The notes beneath the pieces were generated by a model. It had not been told where the DNA came from. It worked only from the letters and a program-made list of their open reading frames with translations, and searched no databases. Position numbers and translations under genes: made by a program. Positions 1 to 5,161 of a stretch of 5,161 nt of DNA are shown here, one piece after another (position 1 is the first letter of the stretch; each line of letters opens with the position of its first letter). The stretch is from Spirochaetales bacterium (GTDB taxonomy: Bacteria; Spirochaetota; Spirochaetia; SZUA-6; DRHE01). The stretch is taken from assembly GCA_023136785.1 (NCBI GenBank), contig JAGLQP010000173.1, positions 1 through 5,161 of the forward strand. The letters run 5' to 3'.

Positions 1-2
1 GG

Positions 3-158
3 GACAAGAGCTGGATCGCCCAATCGGTGGGCCACATCAACCAGACCATCCTGCTGGCCGCCCTGACTACGATGGTCGGCTTCTCCAGCGAGGTGGTCGA
101 GGTTACTGACGCCCGCCGGGAGGACCGAGAATTTCCGCCCAAATCACGGCTCGTTTAA
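3..158 (+). pseudogene. Truncated RND/MMPL-family exporter fragment
   Basis: The plus-strand frame from base 3 is open to a TAA at 156-158. Its first 29 codons (3-89) read DKSWIAQSVG followed by HINQTILLAALTTMVGFSS. The ALTTMVGF signature resembles the membrane segment of RND-superfamily (MMPL/SecD-like) exporters, where small residues and Thr-Thr precede Gly-Phe. After the two Ser codons the family would continue with Leu-rich membrane sequence. Here it changes to a charged stretch (EVVEVTDARREDREF) and stops, so homology seems to end near base 90. The stretch beyond 103 overlaps the 3' end of the minus-strand operon and is probably not coding. The gene enters from the left edge and lacks its last membrane helices. 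It could be a real remnant, a rearrangement point or a chimeric contig end. The assignment rests on about 25 residues and is tentative. Confidence 0.42.
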
Positions 159-645
159 GAGGCGGAAGTCTCTCCAATCTCGTTACCACCGAAGGAGGCT
201 TGACCGCGGCTTCTTCCTTGGCCACGGCGATCGTTCCTAAGCGAGACTTCATTCTCTCCCGGAGGTCCGGTTGTCGGATCTCCGGTACCGGTGCAGGTTG
301 CGGCGGCGCCCCTGCTGAAGGTGTCTTGAGTTTGTTGGGAGGCAACTGCGGAGGATAGGTGGAACCCTCCCTATAGGCTACCTTAGGCCGTACGGGCTGC
401 TGAGGCATAAACGGAATCGGCGCTCCCGGTTTCCCCGGGGGCTGTTCCTCGAGCAATCCTCCCCCCGCCGTGGGTTTCCGCTTCTGCTCGGGCTGGGTTG
501 GGGCTGTTGCCCGGGTTGGGGCCGTAGTCTCGTCCCCCTGCTTTCGCTTCTTGACTGCCCGGGCCCGCAGCAGAAGTGAAACTACGGCGATGAACAGGAT
601 CGGGAGAAGTGCGAGTATACCTTCAAACGCTTGAGCTCGAAACAC
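103..645 (-). CDS. Small single-pass membrane protein of unknown function, last gene of the NfeD-FloA operon
   Basis: I do not recognise a named family. The 180-residue product starts with a hydrophobic helix (about residues 8-27, GILALLPILFIAVVSLLL) followed by a basic stop-transfer patch (RARAVKKRK). It therefore probably anchors by its N-terminus with the rest in the cytoplasm. Residues about 38-130 form a low-complexity linker rich in Pro, Ala, Gln and Thr. The C-terminal 25 residues (LERLPPLKRAVIWAEILGPPGG) look like a conserved short helix motif. From memory, similar LKRAVVxxEILGPP endings occur in spirochaete proteins next to FloA, but this is unverified. The start is GTG at 645-643, three bases after the floA stop. 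A GGAGGAG ribosome site at 652-658 lies inside the Glu codons that end floA, so translation is likely coupled. The position suggests a partner or adaptor of FloA. No terminator hairpin is visible after the stop. Confidence 0.8.
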   Translation of the reverse strand: MFRAQAFEGILALLPILFIAVVSLLLRARAVKKRKQGDETTAPTRATAPTQPEQKRKPTAGGGLLEEQPPGKPGAPIPFMPQQPVRPKVAYREGSTYPPQLPPNKLKTPSAGAPPQPAPVPEIRQPDLRERMKSRLGTIAVAKEEAAVKPPSVVTRLERLPPLKRAVIWAEILGPPGGRQ

Positions 646-648
646 GCC

Positions 649-1641
649 CTACTCCTCCTCCGGCTCCACCTTTCCCTCATCGCCGATGCTCTCCCGCATC
701 TGAGTGTCCGCCTGGATGTTCCGCAGTCTGTAGTAGTCCATGATGCCCATGTTGCCGCTGCGGAAGGCCTCGGCAATGGCCTTGGGAATCTCGGCTTCCG
801 CCAGCACGACCTTGGCCCGGTTTTCCCGCACCAATGCGGACATCTCCTGTTCCCGGGCCCGGGCTGCGGCCCGGCGCTGCTCGGCGACGGCCTGAAAACG
901 CCGCTTGTCCGCCTCGGCCTGATCGGCCTGCAGCTTGGCGCCGATATTTTCGCCGACATCCACGTCGGCGATGTCGATCGACAGGATCTCGAAGGCGGTC
1001 CCGGCATCGAGCCCCTTCTGGAGAACGGTCTTGCTGATCTTGTCGGGGTCCTCCAGCACTTTCTTGTAGGACTCCGCAGAGCCGATGGTTGTCACAATCC
1101 CTTCTCCGACCCGAGCGATGATCGTTTCTTCGGTAGCACCGCCGACGAGCCGTTCGATGTTGGCGCGCACCGTAACCCGGGCCTTGGCCCGCAGCTGGAT
1201 TCCATCCTTGGCCACCGCGTCGATCGTCCCCCTGCTCTTCTCCGGATTGGGACAGTCGATGACCTTCGGGTTGACGCTGGTCTTGACCGCGTCGAGCACA
1301 TCCCGGCCGGCCAGATCGATGGCGCTGGCCCGCTGGAAGCTTAGGGGAATGTTGGCCTTGCTGGCCGCGATCAGGGCCTTGCTGACCTTCCTGACATCGC
1401 CGCCGGCCAGGTAGTGGGTCTCCAGCTGATCAGAGTCGACCTCTATGCCGGCCTTGGTGAGCATGATCCTGCTGTCTACGATCCAACGGCTCTTGACCCT
1501 GCGGATCCACATTCCGATGAGCCGGCCTAAGCTGATATGGGCGCCGGACAACAGGGCCCGGAACCAGAGACCGAAAAATTTCAGGAAAATCGCGATAAAG
1601 GCTATCGCAACAATAGCAACCAGAACGTAAAGAATGATCAT
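649..1641 (-). CDS. floA: Flotillin-like membrane-microdomain scaffold FloA
   Basis: The 330-residue protein has about the usual length of FloA (YqfA/UPF0365 family). An N-terminal hydrophobic segment (residues 2-24) anchors it to the inner membrane. It is followed by the family region [17 protein letters not shown] (33-49) and an SPFH/PHB-like domain (about 50-220; note [47 protein letters not shown]). A long Ala/Glu/Arg-rich coiled coil (about 235-295) serves oligomerisation. The family-typical end [14 protein letters not shown]...[13 protein letters not shown] precedes an acidic tail EPEEE. FloA proteins form oligomers that organise protein-rich membrane domains and influence fluidity and secretion; that role is family knowledge. 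The start is ATG with a near-perfect AAGGAGG site (1647-1653) five bases upstream, inside the 3' end of the short NfeD gene. Only one base separates the two genes. FloA-NfeD pairing is the standard arrangement. Confidence 0.96.
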   Translation of the reverse strand: MIILYVLVAIVAIAFIAIFLKFFGLWFRALLSGAHISLGRLIGMWIRRVKSRWIVDSRIMLTKAGIEVDSDQLETHYLAGGDVRKVSKALIAASKANIPLSFQRASAIDLAGRDVLDAVKTSVNPKVIDCPNPEKSRGTIDAVAKDGIQLRAKARVTVRANIERLVGGATEETIIARVGEGIVTTIGSAESYKKVLEDPDKISKTVLQKGLDAGTAFEILSIDIADVDVGENIGAKLQADQAEADKRRFQAVAEQRRAAARAREQEMSALVRENRAKVVLAEAEIPKAIAEAFRSGNMGIMDYYRLRNIQADTQMRESIGDEGKVEPEEE

Positions 1642-1642
1642 A

Positions 1643-2140
1643 TTATCCTCCTTGCCGCACCACGATGCGGCTTCCTTCCACCTTGATTACTCTGATCGGT
1701 TGATTCTTCTCGATGAACTCACCCCCCGTCACGGCACTGTACTTCTGTCCCTCGATCAGGACCATACCGACCGGACGCAGCACGGTCAGACTCGCGCCCT
1801 CTTTTCCGGATAGATCGCTGTATTTTTCCGGCGTATAGGAGGCGTAGCCCTTTTCGGCATCCTGCCGGTCCTGGATGATCAACCAACGGCCGATCGGCGA
1901 ACGGGGAAAGAATTTGAAGTACAGTACGATGAATACGGGAACCAGAACCAGGACTCCGGCCAGATAGATCGAGCCGATCAGATTACCCAGCCGCTGGAAC
2001 ACGATCACGATGCTGGCAATGATGGCCCCCAGACCGGCGATCCCGATGATCCCGGCGGCGGGCACGAACAGCTCGATGATCACAGCCAGAACCCCGGCTG
2101 CTGCCAGGCCGATTGCTAACCACATAGCGCTAATCAGCAC
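1643..2140 (-). CDS. Short NfeD-family membrane protein (membrane helices plus OB-fold)
   Basis: The product is 165 residues from GTG at 2140, or 160 from the in-frame ATG at 2125. Three hydrophobic helices are visible (about residues 6-26, 29-48 and 54-76, the last ending in [13 protein letters not shown]). The C-terminal domain (about 112-165, [20 protein letters not shown]...[23 protein letters not shown]) is a typical NfeD OB-fold, with the Arg-Pro-x-Gly and Gly-Glu-Phe-Ile turns of the family. It lacks the protease domain, which makes it the short NfeD class that accompanies flotillins and is thought to contact them at the membrane. The gene overlaps the long NfeD gene by seven bases (GTGCTGA) and ends one base before floA, indicating translational coupling. 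The start is uncertain: the GGAG motif runs directly into the GTG (GGAGGTG), and lies about 12 bases before the ATG, so neither spacing is ideal. Confidence 0.92.
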   Translation of the reverse strand: MLISAMWLAIGLAAAGVLAVIIELFVPAAGIIGIAGLGAIIASIVIVFQRLGNLIGSIYLAGVLVLVPVFIVLYFKFFPRSPIGRWLIIQDRQDAEKGYASYTPEKYSDLSGKEGASLTVLRPVGMVLIEGQKYSAVTGGEFIEKNQPIRVIKVEGSRIVVRQGG

Positions 2141-3618
2141 CTCCGGACCAGGATTCTGTTGCCGCTGATTTCAAAGACTTCCACGAGGCTTCCCGGTTCG
2201 ATGAACTCCCCATCAGTCTCCACGGCCAACACCTCTCCATCGAAATCCGCCTTTCCCGCCGGGCGCAGCGCCGTTACCGCGGTTCCTCGTCTACCCGCCA
2301 GCACCGCTGAAGTTTCCAGGCTCTGCACCGTGTACCCGGCGGTGGTCTCCTGACTGCTCTCCAGGATCAGCCGCTTCAGCCCCGGTGCGCGGGGAAAGAT
2401 CCTCAGCAGGAGGACAAGCAGAACCAGAGAGCCGACAAAGCCAAAGCCGATATTGCGCAGATTGCTCAGGAAGATATCCCACTGCCATGAGACCCTGGGA
2501 ATGACAAACTCCTGCCGCGAGAGTATCAGAGCTGAAATCATCAGGATAATTCCTGAGATGCCCGTCACCCCGAAGCCGGGGATGAGAAAAATCTCGATGA
2601 CGAGGAGGATGATCCCGAGAAGAAAGAGGATGATCTCGAGGGAACCGACGGTGCCGAGCAGGGTACCGCCGAGAAAGATGATCAGGAAGGCGATGATGGC
2701 AACGGTTCCCGGAACCCCGAAACCGGGGCTGGTTATTTCCAGGTACAGGGCGGCCAAACCAACCAGAACCAGCAGGCTGGTCACCGCGGCCCCCGTGATC
2801 ACCGAGACGATCCTGTCGGGCATACCCGGTTCGAGCTCACCGACGGAGGCACTGGGGACTCCGAGGAGCTCGTACAGAGCTTCCATATCGGCAACCGTTG
2901 CCGAGGATACGCCGTAGCGCTCGGCCTCCCCGGCGGTCAGGGTCAGGAGCTTTCCTTGCGGAGAGATTACCTTTCCTTTCTCCAGGGAGAGTTCCTGCTC
3001 CTTGGCCCGCCTTTCCAGATCGGGCAGATCAGAGTTGGTGCTGACCTCCAGCGTCCCGTCCAGGTACACCTCGATCAGCTCCACATCCATATCCACCATA
3101 GCCAGAGCGACGCCTTTGGGGTATCCGTTTTTCTCGGCCAGGGCAGACATCTGGGCCCGTACGGCACTTACGGTTTTCTCCGGCGCCAGCTCCATACCCT
3201 CGGCGCTCTGGTACACGGGAGCGGCAGCCCCCATAGAGGTTCCCGGCGCCATGTAGATTTTGTCGCAGGAGAAGGAGATCAGAGCCCCGGCGGACCAACT
3301 GACCCCGGTGCCTTCGGGGGTTGCCGGAACATAGGCAACGGTCTCGATTTCGTCCACAGCGCCGATCAAGGTAGCGATCTGCAGGGCGGAATCGACCCGG
3401 CCGCCGAAGGTATCGATTTTAAAGATGATGGTGGCGGCACCGGCTTTCTCGGCCTCCTGGATGCCCCGGCGTATAAAAATCATCAGAGCCCTGTCGATCT
3501 CCCCTTCTATGGGAATGACATAGGCGTCCTTCGTGGGGATGTCCTGAGCCCACACGGGCAAGAGGAGGAAAAAAAGGAGCAGAATAAATATGGAACGCCT
3601 CAGGAAGAATCGATTCAT
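2134..3618 (-). CDS. Long NfeD-family membrane protein with ClpP-like Ser/Lys protease domain
   Basis: The 494-residue protein has a signal peptide (MNRFFLRRS, hydrophobic core 10-20, likely cleavage after VWA24). A ClpP/crotonase-like serine protease domain follows (about 30-235). The candidate nucleophile is Ser109 in WSAGALISF, followed by DKIYMAPGTSMGAAAPV. The candidate base is Lys148 in EKTVSA. FKIDTFGGRVD (66-76) matches the D-T-x-G-G segment of the family. Four or five membrane helices span about 271-406. An NfeD OB-fold closes the protein (about 435-494, TALRPAGKADFDGEVLAV...GEFIEPGSLVEV). This is the full-length NfeD class (archaeal 1510-N type protease, reported to cleave stomatin-like proteins). 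The protease should face the periplasm. It is the first gene of a four-gene operon with the short NfeD and floA, and its TGA overlaps the next GTG. The start is ATG 3618; an in-frame TAG lies immediately upstream. The AGGAGG site is an unusual 16 bases away and sits in a hairpin. Confidence 0.95.
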   Translation of the reverse strand: MNRFFLRRSIFILLLFFLLLPVWAQDIPTKDAYVIPIEGEIDRALMIFIRRGIQEAEKAGAATIIFKIDTFGGRVDSALQIATLIGAVDEIETVAYVPATPEGTGVSWSAGALISFSCDKIYMAPGTSMGAAAPVYQSAEGMELAPEKTVSAVRAQMSALAEKNGYPKGVALAMVDMDVELIEVYLDGTLEVSTNSDLPDLERRAKEQELSLEKGKVISPQGKLLTLTAGEAERYGVSSATVADMEALYELLGVPSASVGELEPGMPDRIVSVITGAAVTSLLVLVGLAALYLEITSPGFGVPGTVAIIAFLIIFLGGTLLGTVGSLEIILFLLGIILLVIEIFLIPGFGVTGISGIILMISALILSRQEFVIPRVSWQWDIFLSNLRNIGFGFVGSLVLLVLLLRIFPRAPGLKRLILESSQETTAGYTVQSLETSAVLAGRRGTAVTALRPAGKADFDGEVLAVETDGEFIEPGSLVEVFEISGNRILVRRC

Positions 3619-3646
3619 CTATCATTAAAATCACCCTCCTGAGGCG
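3596..3646 (-). promoter_or_regulatory. Hairpin burying the Shine-Dalgarno of the long NfeD gene
   Basis: On the mRNA, the 5' arm CGCCTCAGGAGGG (3646-3634) pairs with the 3' arm TCTTCCTGAGGCG (3608-3596). This gives ten consecutive Watson-Crick pairs, then G-U, G-C and G-U. The AGGAGG ribosome site is completely inside the 5' arm. The 3' arm is formed by codons 4-8 of the gene, and the start codon (3618) sits in the 25-base loop. Such a structure would limit ribosome access and so set or regulate expression of the NfeD-FloA operon. The base pairing is read directly; the regulatory role is inferred. A chance 10-bp perfect inverted repeat exactly over the ribosome site is possible but unlikely. 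Confidence 0.6.
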
Positions 3647-3655
3647 AATTGTCAA
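3624..3655 (-). promoter_or_regulatory. Possible sigma-70-type promoter for the NfeD-FloA operon
   Basis: The minus strand carries a perfect TTGACA (3655-3650). The only -10-like sequences downstream are GATTTT at a 17-base spacing (3632-3627) and TTTAAT at a 20-base spacing (3629-3624). Either choice would start the transcript within about ten bases of the ATG and leave the AGGAGG in the promoter spacer, giving a nearly leaderless mRNA. That conflicts with the obvious ribosome site and the hairpin, so the -35 match may be accidental and the true promoter may lie farther upstream. Low confidence. Confidence 0.22.
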
Positions 3656-3670
3656 GACGATAATTTGGTA

Positions 3671-3692
3671 TTAACGAGACGTTAACGAGACG
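3671..3692. repeat. Two perfect 11-bp tandem repeats upstream of the NfeD operon
   Basis: The unit TTAACGAGACG occurs twice head to tail (3671-3681 and 3682-3692). On the minus strand a third, degenerate unit (CGTCTTGACAA, 7 of 11 matching) covers 3659-3649 and contains the TTGACA. The unit starts are at 3692, 3681 and 3659, exactly one and two periods of 11 apart, so all lie on the same face of the helix. The location between the end of the caspase-like gene and the operon start suggests operator half-sites for a regulator. No regulator gene is in the window. The rest of the 85-base intergenic gap shows no clear terminator. Confidence 0.5.
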
Positions 3693-4165
3693 GCGACGTG
3701 GTTTTAAAAACTGATCCCGACAAACAGTTTCTGATAAACCTCCACCGGCGCGTTCCACAGATTCATGGTAAAGGAGGAACCCTGGTGCAGACCGGTTTCC
3801 ACGGTGTATCCGGGAAGCGCTGAGTCCAGTATCACCCCTCCGAAGAGGCTGAAGATCCTCAGAACCCGCACCCCTAGCATGATCCGGGCCGAAGGCCAGA
3901 CCGGAGACAGGTCGGTCGTGTCAAAGGCTTCAGAAAGTTCACTCTCGCTCCATCCGGTCCAACTCGACCTGGCGCTCAGGTCTCCTTCAACGAAGAAGGG
4001 ACCTACAGGAATGTGTAGGCCGAATCCGAAGGCCGCTGTGTACAGGGAGGGACGGTCGCCCAAAGCCATTCCACCGTAAAGCAGGGTGTAGAGGTAGCGG
4101 CTTCCCATCTCGAATCCAACGTACCCCATGCCGAGCTCGGAAAACCAGCTGGACATCCGGAAGAT

Positions 4166-4339
4166 GCCGTTCTCAACCACGTTGACCAGTCCGCTCGGAA
4201 TCCCGTACAGATCCCTCGAGATATTTACGATTCCTACCTGGGCACCCCGGACTTGACCGCTGGAGATGTTGACGATACCGATCTGGGTGCCATCGACATC
4301 CTCGGAAATGTTGACAATCCCAATCTGCACACCGGATAC
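4166..4339 (-). repeat. Four LA_2272-type GxQIGIVNI protein repeats
   Basis: Within the barrel part of the broken fusion gene, four units of 14-15 residues follow each other: VSGVQIGIVNISED, VDGTQIGIVNISSGQ, VRGAQVGIVNISRD and LYGIPSGLVNVVENG. A degenerate unit (VSAGVFYTATK) precedes them up to about 4372. This is the signature of LA_2272-family surface repeat proteins, known mainly from spirochaetes. The repetition is clear at protein level and only partial at DNA level, so the units have diverged and are not a recent duplication. Confidence 0.85.
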
Positions 4340-4371
4340 CTTGGTAGCGGTGTAGAATACCCCGGCGGACA

Positions 4372-4406
4372 CCGGAGCGCAGTACGATATTCGTCGCCGA
4401 GCTGCG
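4372..4406 (-). other. Frameshift zone in the caspase/LA_2272 gene
   Basis: Above about 4404 the coding sense lies in the frame of the caspase domain (ending in LALPEGR). Below about 4372 it lies in a different frame (from VSAGVFYTATKVSG onward). The change equals a +1 shift, meaning one extra base or two lost in the coding strand. In related proteins, from memory, a longer linker separates the LPEG-type strand from the repeats. The zone may therefore be a deletion scar and not a single-base error. Confidence 0.65.
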
Positions 4407-4655
4407 CCCTTCGGGCAGAGCCAGCACGAGGATCCCGCCAATATCCTTTCGCACCTCCACTACCAGGTTTCCCCTAGGTCCCCGGATGTACAGACGTCCA
4501 TCGATCTGCTCGCTGAGAACGATAGTGGAGGAGGCGACCCGCAGATCCGTCATGGTCAGATCCCCGGTCCCTGTAAGCTGGATATTGTAGGAGGGATGCT
4601 GGGCACCGGCCCGGGAGGTCTCGGTACGGGCCAGGGTCTCCGAGAAGGCGTAGTG

Positions 4656-4658
4656 TTA
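4656..4658 (-). other. In-frame premature TAA in the caspase-like gene
   Basis: The stop interrupts SLNEV-stop-HYAFSETLARTE. The family pattern at this place is LNEAYxYAFxETLARTE, so TAA most likely replaces a Tyr codon (TAC or TAT), a single-base change. Family-like sequence resumes immediately in the same frame, so the stop is recent or a read error, not the natural end of the gene. Confidence 0.75.
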
Positions 4659-5161
4659 GACCTCGTTCAGGGAGATCTGTTCGTCCCGGGTCGAATCGGC
4701 GGCTCCCCACAAACCTGCGATCATATAATGGGTGAGGTAAGAACCTCCGATGTGATCCGATTCCTGGGCCGCCTCGTCGGCGGAGCTGGAGGTGAGGAAG
4801 GCGTGGCCCTTCATCTGTATCGACTCATCGATCATGAAGGGCAGCTGCCGCGTTTCCCCTTTATGGCGCGTGAAGGCGCCGGAGAAACAGGAGTCGAGAA
4901 TGGCGATATTGACATCCGCCTGTATCTCTTCAATCGAATCCTTCAGATCCCTATAGGCAACTCTCTCCTCGCCCAGGAGCAGCCCCCGTTCGTCCGAATG
5001 TCCGGAATAGTAGAACAGGAACTCCACCCTGCGGGCGTCGCTCTCGGCATAGAGCAGGCGTACCCGTTCATGTCCTCCGTCGTTGGACCCGATGAACATG
5101 GCAAAGCGCCGCAACCCTCGAGAGCTCTGGTTGGCGAACAGACAAACACCGCTCAGTAGTA

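Larger units (their letters stand above)
3704..5161 (-). pseudogene. Exported caspase-like / LA_2272-repeat / beta-barrel fusion protein, disrupted, 5' end outside window
   Basis: The frame entering from the right edge reads the end of a signal peptide (LLSGVCLFA). A caspase-like C14 domain follows: RRFAMFIGSNDGG, catalytic His in YYSGHSDE (His codon 4998-5000), catalytic Cys in ILDSCFSGAF (Cys codon 4887-4889), and HAFLTSSSADEAAQESD. The frame hits TAA at 4656-4658. Beyond the stop the same frame stays homologous for 84 codons (HYAFSETLARTE, QHPSYNIQLTGTGDL, then a beta-rich linker to LALPEGR near 4404). The remainder, in another frame (about 4372 to 3704), has four GxQIGIVNI-type repeats and a beta-rich region ending VYQKLFVGISF, an outer-membrane-barrel-like C-terminus with terminal Phe. 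About 50-60 residues normally separating SDAR from the YYSGH strand also seem missing. The intact protein would be exported, with a protease-like domain tethered to an outer-membrane barrel. Several lesions argue for decay; sequencing error could explain one or two. Confidence 0.8.

Noticed and set aside
1..102. Minus-strand continuation of coding sequence at the left edge
   Set aside because: The minus-strand translation there has no recognisable features, while the plus strand gives an exporter-like membrane segment.
631..1344. Plus-strand open frame of 237 codons
   Set aside because: It lies antisense to floA, whose protein is clearly recognisable. The frame is open only because of the codon composition of floA, and its product shows no family features.
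3671..3692. CRISPR or terminator at the tandem repeats
   Set aside because: The units are only 11 bp with no spacers, and they form no stem followed by a T-run.
4439..4441. Independent start of a separate barrel gene at TTG
   Set aside because: The codons after it (CWLCPKGAARRRISYC) are shadow translation of the upstream linker. There is no signal peptide, and family sequence begins only near 4372.
4656..4658. Programmed stop-codon readthrough in the caspase-like gene
   Set aside because: TAA is a strong terminator, no stimulatory structure is apparent, and a further frameshift downstream would still block the barrel. Mutation is simpler.
4474..4710. Minus-strand 78-codon frame bridging the premature stop
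   Set aside because: Its product is Arg/Gly/Pro-rich with no family features. The homologous sequence is in the caspase frame on both sides of the stop, so this is not a ribosomal frameshift bypass.
5112..5114. TTG as the start of the caspase-like gene
   Set aside because: The frame continues upstream with a signal-peptide-like end (LLSGVCLFA) to the window edge, so the true start is outside.
4596..5159. Plus-strand open frame of 187 codons opposite the caspase-like domain
   Set aside because: The opposite strand encodes recognisable caspase motifs with both catalytic residues; the plus-strand product has no recognisable motif.

Overview
This 5,161-base window of moderately GC-rich bacterial DNA is coded almost entirely on the minus strand, so transcription runs right to left. 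The content points to a free-living spirochaete (Spirochaetales). The evidence is a secreted caspase-like protein joined to an LA_2272-type GxQIGIVNI repeat/barrel region, and a flotillin/NfeD operon with a fourth gene whose C-terminal motif I associate with spirochaetes. The lineage call rests on family memory, not on a search.

Right part (3704-5161): a decayed gene for a large exported protein. It has the tail of a signal peptide, a caspase-like (C14-type) domain with both catalytic residues, a beta-rich linker, four GxQIGIVNI-type repeats and a C-terminal beta-barrel ending in Phe. It is broken by an in-frame TAA and a frameshift. It also appears to lack a block of the caspase fold and much of the linker. 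Its start lies beyond the right edge.

Middle (3619-3703): an 85-base intergenic region with two perfect 11-bp tandem repeats, a third half-matching copy in the same phase, and a consensus-like -35 hexamer. A 13-pair hairpin runs from this region into the next gene, burying the Shine-Dalgarno and leaving the start codon in its loop.

Left part (103-3618): a tight four-gene operon. It encodes a long NfeD with a ClpP-like Ser/Lys protease domain, a short NfeD, the flotillin-like FloA, and a small single-pass membrane protein of unknown function with a Pro-rich linker. Genes overlap or sit 1-3 bases apart, and some ribosome sites lie inside the preceding gene. The expected product is a membrane-microdomain (flotillin/NfeD) module in the inner membrane, with the protease domain on the outer face.

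Left edge (about 3-90): the plus strand reads as a piece of an RND/MMPL exporter membrane segment that breaks off just before the operon's last stop codon. It is either a gene remnant or a chimeric assembly join.
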